From assembly GCA_022841915.1 (NCBI GenBank), contig JALHQN010000003.1:310001-374000 (forward strand): a stretch of 64,000 bases of DNA, given 5' to 3'. The stretch's first letter is position 1. The number at the start of each line of letters is the position of its first letter. The position numbers were made by a program, and so were the translations under genes. Below are positions 26,845-35,267 of this stretch, one piece after another. The notes under the pieces were generated by a model. That model did not search any database and was not told where the DNA came from. It saw nothing but the letters and a program-made list of their open reading frames with translations. This DNA comes from Burkholderiales bacterium. GTDB taxonomy: Bacteria > Pseudomonadota > Gammaproteobacteria > Burkholderiales > WYBJ01.

Positions 26845-27279
26845 ATGGCGAAGTTTCTGGTGATACACGGTGCAGGCATGAACATGCGGGGCAAGGCGCA
26901 GATCGAGGTCTTCGGCCCCATGACACTGCCCGAGTACGACGCTCAGATGCGCACGTACGCCGAGCAGCTGGGCGTCGAACTCGATATATTCCACTCCAAT
27001 TCGGAAGGCGCCGTGGTCGACAGGATCTACGGCGCGCACGGCACCGGCCTTGGCGGATGCATCATCAATCCGGCGGGGTTCAGCGTGGGCTATAGCGCAC
27101 TTAATTCCGCGATTACCCAGGTGGATTTTCCGACCGTGGAAGTCCATATTTCGAATCCGGCGGTGCGCGGGCGCATCTCGGATGTCGGGCGGCACACCAA
27201 GGCGGTGATCACCGGGTTCGGCATCTTCGGGTACAGCTTGGCCATGCAAGGCTTGCTCGAGCTTGGCCGGCGCAAGTGA
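26845..27279 (+). CDS. Divergent type II 3-dehydroquinate dehydratase-like protein
   Basis: 144 residues, normal length for AroQ. Asn75 (I-I-N-P-A-G), His101 and Ser103 (E-V-H-I-S-N) sit where the family has them. The lid and catalytic segment (canonically R-R-E-P-x-x-Y-G) reads K-A-Q-I-E-V-F-G: the catalytic Tyr is Phe23 and the loop Arg is lost; the usual T-H at ~81 is also absent. Downstream of two Bug receptors, it is more likely a catabolic relative than the shikimate-pathway enzyme. GGGAGAA precedes the start. Confidence 0.8.
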   Translation: MAKFLVIHGAGMNMRGKAQIEVFGPMTLPEYDAQMRTYAEQLGVELDIFHSNSEGAVVDRIYGAHGTGLGGCIINPAGFSVGYSALNSAITQVDFPTVEVHISNPAVRGRISDVGRHTKAVITGFGIFGYSLAMQGLLELGRRK

Positions 27280-27424
27280 TGGGAATGCGCCCACGCGGTC
27301 ACGCCGGCAGTCGAGTTTTCTTACAGCGGATGTGGCCGCTTGCAGGGTGGTCGGTTTGGCGCGTCACGTTGGTCTGGATCGTTGAATGACTACATCGCGT
27401 TGCGCTTGATTGAGGGAGGTTCGC

Positions 27425-27994
27425 GTGCAAACCGGTCCGCAAGTTGAATTGATCGCGGCGAAACTCGATTCGCAGCTCCCGACAGAACATGTCGCGGCCG
27501 ACGGTTTCCCGATCGATTCTGTCCTGCAGAAACGGGCGCGACGGGCCGCAATCGGGTACGGGCTGCTCGCCTTGTACTACGTGGCGGTCATGCCGTTCGT
27601 GCTCAGGTTCATGCGCTGGGGGAGTCTCGGCGCAATCGCCGAGGACGTTTTTGCCCGCTTCGAGGTGCTTGCGATGTTGCTTGGGTACTTCGCCGGCAAT
27701 GTGTTCCTGGCTGCATGTGCCTGGCACGTGATTGCGATGCGACGGTGGGCTAGCTGGACAGTGGCTGGCGTGTCCCTGGCATTTACGCTCTGGGCGTGCG
27801 GCAACATCGGCTCGGGGTTGGTGCGCATAGCGATCGCTCCGGATGTATCGTTCGCTTCATTGCGAACCGCGGTGAGCCTTGGGCTTGTGGTCGGCTATAC
27901 CTCATGTTGCGCCGTCCTTTGGCGCGCCGTAATTGCCTTCAATGCTGCTCGCGCCAAGCGTCTTGCTGAGATCGAAGGGCGTGTGGGCGCGTAA
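27425..27994 (+). CDS. Hypothetical inner-membrane protein, four predicted TM segments
   Basis: 189 residues from a GTG with GAGGGAGG seven bases upstream; a TTG 15 bases earlier overlaps that site. Four hydrophobic stretches (about residues 44-62, 76-98, 105-128 and 138-160) alternate with short loops; N- and C-termini are polar. No family is recognised. It stands alone between the AroQ-like gene and the PEP-CTERM locus. Confidence 0.6.
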   Translation: MQTGPQVELIAAKLDSQLPTEHVAADGFPIDSVLQKRARRAAIGYGLLALYYVAVMPFVLRFMRWGSLGAIAEDVFARFEVLAMLLGYFAGNVFLAACAWHVIAMRRWASWTVAGVSLAFTLWACGNIGSGLVRIAIAPDVSFASLRTAVSLGLVVGYTSCCAVLWRAVIAFNAARAKRLAEIEGRVGA

Positions 27995-28120
27995 AGCACG
28001 GTGACCTACGACGAGCTTTTACGGGTTTGTGCGCGAAGCCTGTCGGAAATGTTTACAAAGGCGGCCATTCATTCCTGCAGGGGATATGAATCAGTGCATT
28101 AAATCAATGAAATAAGGATG

Positions 28121-28136
28121 TGGCATGCTAGTTGCT
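28121..28136 (+). promoter_or_regulatory. Sigma-54 (RpoN) promoter of the PEP-CTERM gene
   Basis: TGGCATGCTAGTTGCT matches the -24/-12 consensus (TGGCAYR-N4-TTGCW) with correct GG-to-GC spacing. It lies about 82 bases before the ATG of the PEP-CTERM protein in an AT-rich 223-base gap (27995-28217). A TGTTTACA palindrome about 70 bases upstream could be an activator site; that is speculative. Sigma-54 control by the PrsK/PrsR system is known for PEP-CTERM genes. Confidence 0.75.
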
Positions 28137-28217
28137 TTTGGGTAGGCACGGTTTCCGAGCAAAAATTACAGCGGCGCTTCCTGAGTCCAAAAGTCGCTAG
28201 ATTTTGAGGAGTTCTCC

Positions 28218-29519
28218 ATGAAAATTAGACGCATTGCTAGATACGTGGCTGGCGCACTATGCGCTGGCGCGCTGGTTCCGTCCGCCTCAGCCGCCATTTC
28301 CATGACGCCGACGCTGGATGGGTCTCTCCCCAACGCGTACTACACCACCTACGGCGATGCTCAGGTGTACTCCATGGGCACGCTCGCATATATTTACTGT
28401 CGGCAGCAGACGGGACAGACCTGCGGGGGGGCGACGAATACTCCATATAACATCGACAGTTCGCCTGGCAAGATTCAAGATTTTGTGGTGGTCGCGACGG
28501 GGGCCGGGGGCACCGGCTCCAACGTTCAAGTCAACTATGCGGGAATGGATAACGCGTATCAGACCCCGAATCAGGCACAGCAGATCAACTACTTCAGTAC
28601 GACTTCGGTTAGCGATCCAGGGCAAGTGGCGGGTGGTTTCAATGAGCGAGCTGGAAGTTGGGATGCTTCCGTCGCTGCTCTGATGGGGCAATTAGGACCG
28701 AACCAAGCACCCGTTTTCTTTTTCAACAACAACCAGCTCGACAAGGAAGTCAATCTCGCCGCCTGGGCCCGCGTTTGGGTGTCCGCGGCGGGGGCGAATG
28801 CTGATACCCCGGTACAGGTTAGTGGTAAGGCACTGAATTTCTATCTAACGAACCAGCGCACGGCTGGCACGCCCTTGGCGTACCTTGATCCTGGTCTCCA
28901 GCACAGCGCCGGTGGAATCGATTTCAACGAGACGGTGGGTGGCAGCGGGTATGATGGTACGAGTCCGTGGAACGCCTTTAACGCCGGCGGCAGTTACACT
29001 GCCACTGCTCCAGTCGTGGGTAGTCAGGCGGGCACCGACTATGTGCTATCTGGATCGGACTATTGTGTCGACAAGGACAACTTCCTTCCCGCTGCACAGG
29101 GTTGTTCTGACCCGAACCGTTCTCCGCAGATCAAGAACAACCTCGGCGCGAACGAGGTAGCCTACGCTGTCCTGTTCCCCGAGTTGAACGACTGGCTGGC
29201 CGGACTGAATGGAAACTTTGCCGGGTACACCTTGCATGTGGATTTAAGGCTTGGTTGTCAGGCGGCGGATACCCGGCAAGGGGTTGAGCAGGACACGGGC
29301 GCGCGCGCTAACAATGGTGGAACCGCCCATTGTTTGCTAAATCCCGACGCTGATAAAAAGGATCAACTCGACATCCGCAGCATCAACAATGGCTACGAAC
29401 AGGTGTTCATTGCCGGGTTCGACCAGCCAACCCGTGTTCCGGAGCCGGGCACGCTTGCGCTGCTGGGTCTCGCACTGGGTGGTCTTGGCGTGGTGCGTCG
29501 CTTCAAAAAGGCATCCTGA
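28218..29519 (+). CDS. PEP-CTERM sorting-domain protein
   Basis: 433 residues. Signal peptide at residues 1-26 (V-P-S-A-S-A). The C-terminal sorting signal is V-P-E-P-G-T-L-A-L-L-G-L followed by a hydrophobic span and the basic end R-R-F-K-K-A-S, the exosortase/PEP-CTERM signature. The central part is Gly/Asn/Ser-rich with few charged residues and a few Cys, like many exported matrix proteins. GC content appears lower than in neighbouring genes. A sigma-54 promoter precedes it and a clear intrinsic terminator follows. The protein should be processed by an exosortase encoded elsewhere. Confidence 0.93.
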   Translation: MKIRRIARYVAGALCAGALVPSASAAISMTPTLDGSLPNAYYTTYGDAQVYSMGTLAYIYCRQQTGQTCGGATNTPYNIDSSPGKIQDFVVVATGAGGTGSNVQVNYAGMDNAYQTPNQAQQINYFSTTSVSDPGQVAGGFNERAGSWDASVAALMGQLGPNQAPVFFFNNNQLDKEVNLAAWARVWVSAAGANADTPVQVSGKALNFYLTNQRTAGTPLAYLDPGLQHSAGGIDFNETVGGSGYDGTSPWNAFNAGGSYTATAPVVGSQAGTDYVLSGSDYCVDKDNFLPAAQGCSDPNRSPQIKNNLGANEVAYAVLFPELNDWLAGLNGNFAGYTLHVDLRLGCQAADTRQGVEQDTGARANNGGTAHCLLNPDADKKDQLDIRSINNGYEQVFIAGFDQPTRVPEPGTLALLGLALGGLGVVRRFKKAS

Positions 29520-29550
29520 TCCAGCCCCGGTCGGAAAAAGCGCTAGCCAA

Positions 29551-29578
29551 AGCCGGTCGCACAGACCGGCTTTTTTTT
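29551..29578 (+). terminator. Intrinsic terminator after the PEP-CTERM gene
   Basis: AGCCGGTC, loop GCACA, GACCGGCT, then a run of eight T. The stem is a perfect eight pairs. It separates the PEP-CTERM gene from prsT, so the two are probably transcribed independently. Confidence 0.9.
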
Positions 29579-29699
29579 ATACTTGCGATGGCGTCGCACA
29601 CGATCGTGTCTCGTCGTTCAGTTCCACCATGGCTCATCCACTCGTCGCGTCGAGATCGGGTGGCGCGCACTCGCATGACAACGCACTGAGGCTCCTTCC

Positions 29700-32480
29700 A
29701 TGACTCGCATCCCTGGCATGGCGTTGCTGTTGCTGGTGGCCTTGTCCCTTGGTGCCTGCAGCAAGAGCGCAGAGGAGTTGTCCGCGCAGGCCAAACGTAG
29801 CCATGAGAAGGGCGACCTCGCGGTAGCCGTCGTCCATCTGAGGAGCGCAATCCAGATGAGTCCCGCAGATCCAGCGCTGCGGTACTCCCTGGGGCGCGTC
29901 CACCTCGATCAGTTCGATGCAGTGGCGGCCGAGAAGGAACTCGTCAAGGCGGCCGAGCTCGGCATGACCGGGGAGGGGCGCGTCTCCGCCGCACTCGCCC
30001 GGGCCCTGTGGCTGAAGGGCGACCATCAAGGGCTGGTCGAGCGTATCGAACCCTCGCCCAAATTCGAGCCTGTGTCGCAGGCTGAGATCTTCGCTTACCG
30101 CGGGCAGGGTTTCGCCGCGCTGGGTAAGGTGGCCGAGGCGAAGCAGCATCTGGAGAACGCGCGCAAGATCGCGGGGACCCGCTCGATGCCGATCGTGGAT
30201 CTGCTCGAGGCTTCCGTTCTGGCGTCGTCCAGGGACGTCAAGGGCGCGCTCGCCATCATCGACGGTGTGCTGAAGAAGCAGCCTAAGTTCTACGATGCGC
30301 TCGCGTTGAAGACCGATATCGTACGCCTCACGGGCTCGGCGGAGAGCGCGGTCGCAGCCTATGGCGATTTGCTCGAGGTCCATCCTCACCATCTGTTCGC
30401 ACTGATCGGACGTTCTACGCTGCTCTCGCAACTGGGCAAGTTCGACGCCGCCGAGAAGGATGTCCAGACCTTGCAGGCTGCGTACAAGGGCCACTTCATC
30501 ACCCATTTCCAGGACGGCATGCTGCGCTTCCGGAAGGGGCAGTTCCGTACCGCGCTGGAGGCCTTCCAGCGGACCCTGAAAATCAACAGCACCTACGAAC
30601 CTGCACAGTTGTACGAGGGCATGACTCAGCTCCTTCTGGGCAATGCTGTGTCGGCGCAGCACACCCTCAACCAGTATGTCACCGCGCGTCCCCATGACTT
30701 GCTGGGCAGGCGCATGCTTGCGGTTGCGCTATTACAATTGAATGAGAGTGCGCGGGCGCTTGAATTGATCTCCCCGCAGCTCAAGGTCGCGGATTCGCCT
30801 CGGGAGTTCTGGGAGATTGCCGCAGAGGCGCACGCGCGCGTGGGCGAGCTGGACAAGGCTGCTTTTTGGTTGAGCAAGCTGGAACAGGCGAAGCCTGACG
30901 ACGCGTCGGTGCAGGAGAAGCAGGCCGCGCTCAGCATGCACAGAGGCCAGGTGGACAATGCGCTCGCCGATTACGCCGAAGCTGCCCGCCTCGCCAAGCA
31001 GCCCTCTACCGCGGATACCATGCTGGTGCTGCTCAATATGCGCAAACGCGACTACGGTGCGGCGCTCGCGGCAGTCGAGGCGCTGAACAAGAAGGCCCCC
31101 GGCCAAAGCTTCGCCGTCAATCTGCGAGGCGTCGTTCTGCTCGACCAGGGGAAGGCTCAGGAGGCGAGAGCGGCGTTCGAAGAGGCGTTGAAGAAGGAAC
31201 CTGGGTTCTTGCCTGCGGCCGCCAATCTGGCTCGACTCGACTTACGCGAAGGCAAGCCCGATCAGGCAACGAAACGCTTCGAGGCCGTGTTGGCCGCCGA
31301 TAAGAATCACCTGCAGGCTTTGTTGATGCTTTCCGGATTCGAGAAGGTTCAAGGACGTGCCAACGAAGCGATGGCTTTGCTGGAACGGGCGGCGACCGCA
31401 CATCCAGCCGCATTCGAGCCGCGGTTGAAACTCGTGGAGTTACTTCTTGAACAGGGGCGCCTTCAGGACGCTCGTGCGCGAGCAGACGAGGCGGTGACAC
31501 GAAATCCGAACAGTCTGGCCGCACTCGAGCTATTGGGGAATGTGAAGTTGCTCCAGGGCGACAAGCATAGCGCGGTGAGTACCTTCGGGCGTATCGTCGA
31601 GCTTCATCCCAAGATGCCAGCGGCGTATGTGCAGCGAGCCAAGGCCGAGCGCGCAGCTGGCTCTCTCCGCGATGCCGAATCGAGCTTGCGTAGGGCGTTG
31701 GAGTTGCAGAAGACGAATGTGCCTGCGCAGACGATGCTGTTCGAGATCCTGATGCAGCAAAATCGGCTCAAGCATGCGACCGAGTTCGCTGCGCAGTTGA
31801 AGGCGGATTTTCCGAAGTCGCATGTCGGCTATATGCTCGACGCAGAAGCCTTGGTTTTTCAGAAAAAATACAAGGAAGCGGTGCCCGGCTACCGCAAGGC
31901 CTTGGATCTAGCCGAGCAGCCCGATCTGGCGATTCGGCTGTACATGGTTCGGGCACTGGCGGGTGAGTCCAAGGAGGCACTCGCCGACTTGAATCGGTGG
32001 GTTGCCAGCCGGCCCAACCACGTTCAACCGCGCATGCTGCTTGGTGACGTGCTCATGAGCGCAGGCGATTATGCAGGGGCGATGAAGCAATTCCAGGCAG
32101 CGCTCGCAGTGGCGCCGACCAACGCGCTGGCCGCGAGCAGTCTGGCGTGGGCTTATCACAAGAGCGGGGATGCGGCACAAGCGTTTCGCTTCGCCGAGGG
32201 TGCCTACAAGCTCGATCCAAAAAATCCAGCAATGAGCGACACCCTAGGCTGGATGCTGCTGCAGCAGGGCAAGACCAAAGAGGCTCACGAGCTGCTCGCC
32301 AAGGCAGCGGGCTTGCTTCGTAACAGTCCGGACGTCCGGTATCACTACGCGGCTGCGCTGGCCAAGCTCGGAGAGAAAGACAAGGCTCGGGCCGAATTAA
32401 GGGCGGCCCTCGATCTTAAGCAGCCGTTCAGCGAACGAGAGCAAGCCAACGCGCTATTGGCTCAGCTCGAAGCCAAATGA
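29700..32480 (+). CDS. prsT: PEP-CTERM system TPR-repeat lipoprotein PrsT
   Basis: 926 residues. A lipoprotein signal with lipobox L-S-L-G-A-C is followed by TPR repeats over nearly the whole length (about 20 units, with G-x-x-x-x-A and A-x-x-x-x-x-P spacing). Length, lipobox and repeats match PrsT, a marker of exosortase/PEP-CTERM exopolysaccharide systems, here directly after a PEP-CTERM gene. The likely location is the outer or inner membrane facing the periplasm. No exosortase gene is in the window. Confidence 0.88.
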   Translation: MTRIPGMALLLLVALSLGACSKSAEELSAQAKRSHEKGDLAVAVVHLRSAIQMSPADPALRYSLGRVHLDQFDAVAAEKELVKAAELGMTGEGRVSAALARALWLKGDHQGLVERIEPSPKFEPVSQAEIFAYRGQGFAALGKVAEAKQHLENARKIAGTRSMPIVDLLEASVLASSRDVKGALAIIDGVLKKQPKFYDALALKTDIVRLTGSAESAVAAYGDLLEVHPHHLFALIGRSTLLSQLGKFDAAEKDVQTLQAAYKGHFITHFQDGMLRFRKGQFRTALEAFQRTLKINSTYEPAQLYEGMTQLLLGNAVSAQHTLNQYVTARPHDLLGRRMLAVALLQLNESARALELISPQLKVADSPREFWEIAAEAHARVGELDKAAFWLSKLEQAKPDDASVQEKQAALSMHRGQVDNALADYAEAARLAKQPSTADTMLVLLNMRKRDYGAALAAVEALNKKAPGQSFAVNLRGVVLLDQGKAQEARAAFEEALKKEPGFLPAAANLARLDLREGKPDQATKRFEAVLAADKNHLQALLMLSGFEKVQGRANEAMALLERAATAHPAAFEPRLKLVELLLEQGRLQDARARADEAVTRNPNSLAALELLGNVKLLQGDKHSAVSTFGRIVELHPKMPAAYVQRAKAERAAGSLRDAESSLRRALELQKTNVPAQTMLFEILMQQNRLKHATEFAAQLKADFPKSHVGYMLDAEALVFQKKYKEAVPGYRKALDLAEQPDLAIRLYMVRALAGESKEALADLNRWVASRPNHVQPRMLLGDVLMSAGDYAGAMKQFQAALAVAPTNALAASSLAWAYHKSGDAAQAFRFAEGAYKLDPKNPAMSDTLGWMLLQQGKTKEAHELLAKAAGLLRNSPDVRYHYAAALAKLGEKDKARAELRAALDLKQPFSEREQANALLAQLEAK

Positions 32481-32520
32481 TGCGCTCTCACGTCGTGCGG
32501 TGAATCGACGTTCGGCCGCC

Positions 32521-33465
32521 CTACGCCGGTATGAACACCAGTTCGACAGCCAAGTCGGTACCGAACTTCAAGACGGCATCGTGGGGCACGGTACGCGACC
32601 CGGTATAGCCCAAGGGCTGATCATCGACGTAAGTGCCGTTCGAGGAGCCCATGTCGCGGACGATGATGCCGCTCTCGGTCGGTTCTATGGACGCATGCCG
32701 GCGCGAGATCTTGCCGTCGGCACGCAGGTGGTTCGCGAAGCTGGAGTATTCGCTGTCGCGGCCGATCGCGATGCGATGATCGACCATGGTCACATCACCC
32801 CAAGGCCATACAAGCACGGCTAACGCGCGGCAGGATGGCAAGGTCTCATGGGCTTGCGCAGCCACCCGGCAAGCAATCGGCTCTTGTGCCTGCGCCACCG
32901 GACGCAACCTCTGAGGCACGACGATCGTCGGCTGTGGCGAATTGTGCTTCCTTGATTCGAGGCGGCTGCCCCGGAGCGCCTCGGTCGGCGGCAGGAGCCC
33001 ACGGTCGATCAGTTGCAGTTCGATGGCGGCGACGAGTTTGCCGAGCGCCTGCCCTGCATCGGCGAACCTGCTGGCGTACTGGCGATACAAGTGCAGCTCG
33101 ACGATGGGCCCGTGCATAGGCGCCCCGATGAACGCCCGCAATGCGCTGTTGGCAAGACAGGCGTCTTCGAGAGATGCGGCGTCGAGCTTCAGCCAGTGTG
33201 CGAGCAGGTGAACCTTGTAAAGGGCCAGCGGGGCCGGACTGTCCCATCGCGTGTCCAGCGCGTCGATCCACGGTGTCAGCGCGGCCCAGTCGATACCGGC
33301 TGCTGCTTGCGCTAAGAACCGTGTGGCGAACGGATCGCCTGCGATCCAAGGCGATCCGCTGACGGAAACTTGCGTGCGCTCGGATGAGCGGCGGGTGAGC
33401 GTCGTTGTCATGGTGTAGGGATGTTTCGGTTCGGTGGCGTGACAGTCTGAAGGTGCGGTGCTCAC
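32521..33465 (-). CDS. FHA-domain protein with a DUF772-like transposase N-terminal domain
   Basis: 314 residues. Residues ~47-158 follow the N-terminal domain of IS5/IS1182-type transposases (DUF772): F-L-A-Q... then a hydrophobic H-L-L-A-H-W-L-K-L helix, S-L-E-D-A-C, R-A-F-I-G, and an end reading I-D-R-G-L-L. The DDE catalytic domain is absent. After a linker, residues ~228-312 form an intact FHA domain (I-G-R-D-S, S-R-R-H-A, G-S-S-N-G-T). The GTG at 33465 overlaps the stop of the kinase gene (GTGA), suggesting coupling; an ATG at 33411 is an alternative start. It looks domesticated rather than mobile. Confidence 0.85.
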   Translation of the reverse strand: MSTAPSDCHATEPKHPYTMTTTLTRRSSERTQVSVSGSPWIAGDPFATRFLAQAAAGIDWAALTPWIDALDTRWDSPAPLALYKVHLLAHWLKLDAASLEDACLANSALRAFIGAPMHGPIVELHLYRQYASRFADAGQALGKLVAAIELQLIDRGLLPPTEALRGSRLESRKHNSPQPTIVVPQRLRPVAQAQEPIACRVAAQAHETLPSCRALAVLVWPWGDVTMVDHRIAIGRDSEYSSFANHLRADGKISRRHASIEPTESGIIVRDMGSSNGTYVDDQPLGYTGSRTVPHDAVLKFGTDLAVELVFIPA

Positions 33466-34286
33466 GACGCGCCGCTCAACCCGCTTCCGGCATGGCGAGG
33501 AGGCGGTCCTAGAGAAAACACGAAGGCTGCGCCCTGACCGTATACCCCTTCGGCCCTGATCCAGCCGCCATGGCGCTCGAGGATCTGCTTGACGATGGCC
33601 AACCCGAGTCCCGTGCCCGCGAAGCCCTGGGCGGAGCCCAGTCGAACGAAGGGGGCGAACAAGGCGTTTGTCTCATCCGCCGAGAAACCGATGCCGTTGT
33701 CGGAAATGTAGAACACGGCTTCCCCCTCCCTGGATCGGCATCCGAACTCGATGACGGCCGTTGCCGTGTTCGCGGTGTACTTCCAGGCGTTGCTCAGCAG
33801 ATTGTCGATCACAAGTCTGACCAGCACGGGATCGCCCCAGGACTTCAGGCCGGCTCGTACTTGGATCCTGGCCTGTCGGGACGGCGTGTTGCGCTGCAAG
33901 TCGTCGCTCACTTCCTGGGCCATCGCGCTCAGGTCGATTTCGCGGCATTCCAGTTCGCATTCACCGATTCTCGCCATCCGCATCAGTCCTTCGGACATGC
34001 GGGCCAGCCGTGCTGCGCGGTCGGCGATGCTGGCGACCAAGGCGCCGACCTCAGGCTCTGCGTCGGAGAGACGCTCGGACAGCAGTTCCGTGCGCAGGGC
34101 GATCCCTCGCGTGAGCGACCCTGAGTCGTGAGCCAAAGCACGCACGAACGACTCGAGTTCTTCGTTGCGGCGCTGCATATGGAGCAAACGTTCCGTGAGC
34201 CGGCGCACGGCTAGGGCATGCAAGCTCCCAGGGGCGTCCGGCGGGGCTAGCGCGACGTCGAGTCGGTTCGGTTCTGCGTGGACCAT
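33462..34286 (-). CDS. Soluble sensor histidine kinase
   Basis: 274 residues with no membrane segment. A short coiled N-terminus leads to the phospho-acceptor His53 (R-A-L-A-H-D-S-G), an N-box D-N-L-L-S-N-A-W-K-Y, and ATP-lid motifs S-D-N-G-I-G-F and G-T-G-L-G-L-A-I-V. It resembles kinases related to bacteriophytochrome HKs but lacks a sensor domain, so a partner must give the signal. The FHA gene overlaps its stop. AGGAGC precedes the start. It diverges from the response regulator gene 292 bases away. Confidence 0.88.
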   Translation of the reverse strand: MVHAEPNRLDVALAPPDAPGSLHALAVRRLTERLLHMQRRNEELESFVRALAHDSGSLTRGIALRTELLSERLSDAEPEVGALVASIADRAARLARMSEGLMRMARIGECELECREIDLSAMAQEVSDDLQRNTPSRQARIQVRAGLKSWGDPVLVRLVIDNLLSNAWKYTANTATAVIEFGCRSREGEAVFYISDNGIGFSADETNALFAPFVRLGSAQGFAGTGLGLAIVKQILERHGGWIRAEGVYGQGAAFVFSLGPPPRHAGSGLSGAS

Positions 34287-34349
34287 ACGATGCTCCTGGG
34301 CGGGGGGGCGCAGCGAAGAAGATTCTAGAAGCCGCTTTCTACTGCTCTA

Positions 34350-34512
34350 GGGGTACGTAACAAGGTTTGACAATCGACCGGGCGGCCCGGAACGCCCGTC
34401 ACGAGTGGCGGGCTAACGTGATTGAGGTAAGGAATTTCCGGCTATGTGACTAAGGTGATTGACACACCCGGGGCGTGCCGTGACACTCCCGGGCTATTCC
34501 CGGGGGTACGTA
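34350..34512. repeat. Direct 10-bp repeat in the divergent kinase/regulator gap
   Basis: GGGGTACGTA occurs at 34350-34359 and again at 34503-34512. Both copies lie in the gap 34287-34577 between the divergent histidine kinase and response regulator genes. This placement suggests binding sites for a shared regulator, perhaps the regulator itself. No convincing -10/-35 pair was seen. Confidence 0.35.
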
Positions 34513-34577
34513 GGAGTGGGCCGAAAAGTGCGTTTTGCGACGCACGCATGCCATCTCTTAAAGGCTGTCAGGCAGTT

Positions 34578-35267
34578 ATGCGAACGGCGATATTGGAAGA
34601 CGATTCGAACCAATCTCAGGTCTTGGCGCGTTGGCTGGGCGAGGCAGGCCATGATTGCCATGCGTTCGATTCAGGCAAGGCGCTCATTCGCAATCTCGGG
34701 CGCGAAACCTACGACTTGCTGTTGCTGGACTGGAACGTGCCCGACATGAACGGCACGGAAGTGCTGGCTTGGGTGCGCAACAGCCTGCGCAGCACGGTTC
34801 CGGTGATATTCGTGACTGCCCAGCACAGCGAGAATGCCATCGTTGAAGCCTTGTCTTCCGGGGCGGACGACTATCTGGTCAAGCCGGTGCGCCGCCGTGA
34901 ACTCGTGGCGCGCGCTCTGGCGGTCTACCGACGGGCGCATGCCGAAGCCGCCAGCGAGGCGGTGTTCGAGTTTCCTCCTTATCGCTTCGAACTCAAGGCG
35001 CGTCGCGTGGAAGTGCATGGTCGAGCCGTCGATCTGACGGAAAAGGAATACGACCTTGCCGTGTTCCTGTTTCGCGAGCGAGGGCGTGTGCTGTCCCGAG
35101 GTCATATTCTCGAGCGGATTTGGGGGCGTAACGCTGCTGTTGTCACGCGGACCATCGACACTCACATCAGTCGGCTGCGCACCAAGCTCGACTTGAGCGC
35201 GCAGAATGGACTGCGGCTGAGTTCGGTGTACAGCTACGGTTACCGTCTGGAGAAAATCGATGGTTGA
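34578..35267 (+). CDS. OmpR-family response regulator
   Basis: 229 residues. The receiver has I-L-E-D-D (acidic pocket), the phospho-acceptor Asp51 in L-L-L-D-W-N-V-P, V-T-A and V-K-P-V-R. The winged helix (about 130-229) ends with R-T-I-D-T-H-I-S-R-L-R and Y-G-Y-R. Its stop overlaps the FecR-domain gene by eight bases, so it belongs to that operon, which also includes the CHASE2 histidine kinase. Frame extends upstream, but the chosen ATG sits at the family start. Confidence 0.92.
   Translation: MRTAILEDDSNQSQVLARWLGEAGHDCHAFDSGKALIRNLGRETYDLLLLDWNVPDMNGTEVLAWVRNSLRSTVPVIFVTAQHSENAIVEALSSGADDYLVKPVRRRELVARALAVYRRAHAEAASEAVFEFPPYRFELKARRVEVHGRAVDLTEKEYDLAVFLFRERGRVLSRGHILERIWGRNAAVVTRTIDTHISRLRTKLDLSAQNGLRLSSVYSYGYRLEKIDG

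Noticed and set aside
32521-33465. A remnant insertion sequence
   Set aside because: No terminal inverted repeats or target duplication were seen, the transposase catalytic part is missing and an intact FHA domain is fused in frame.
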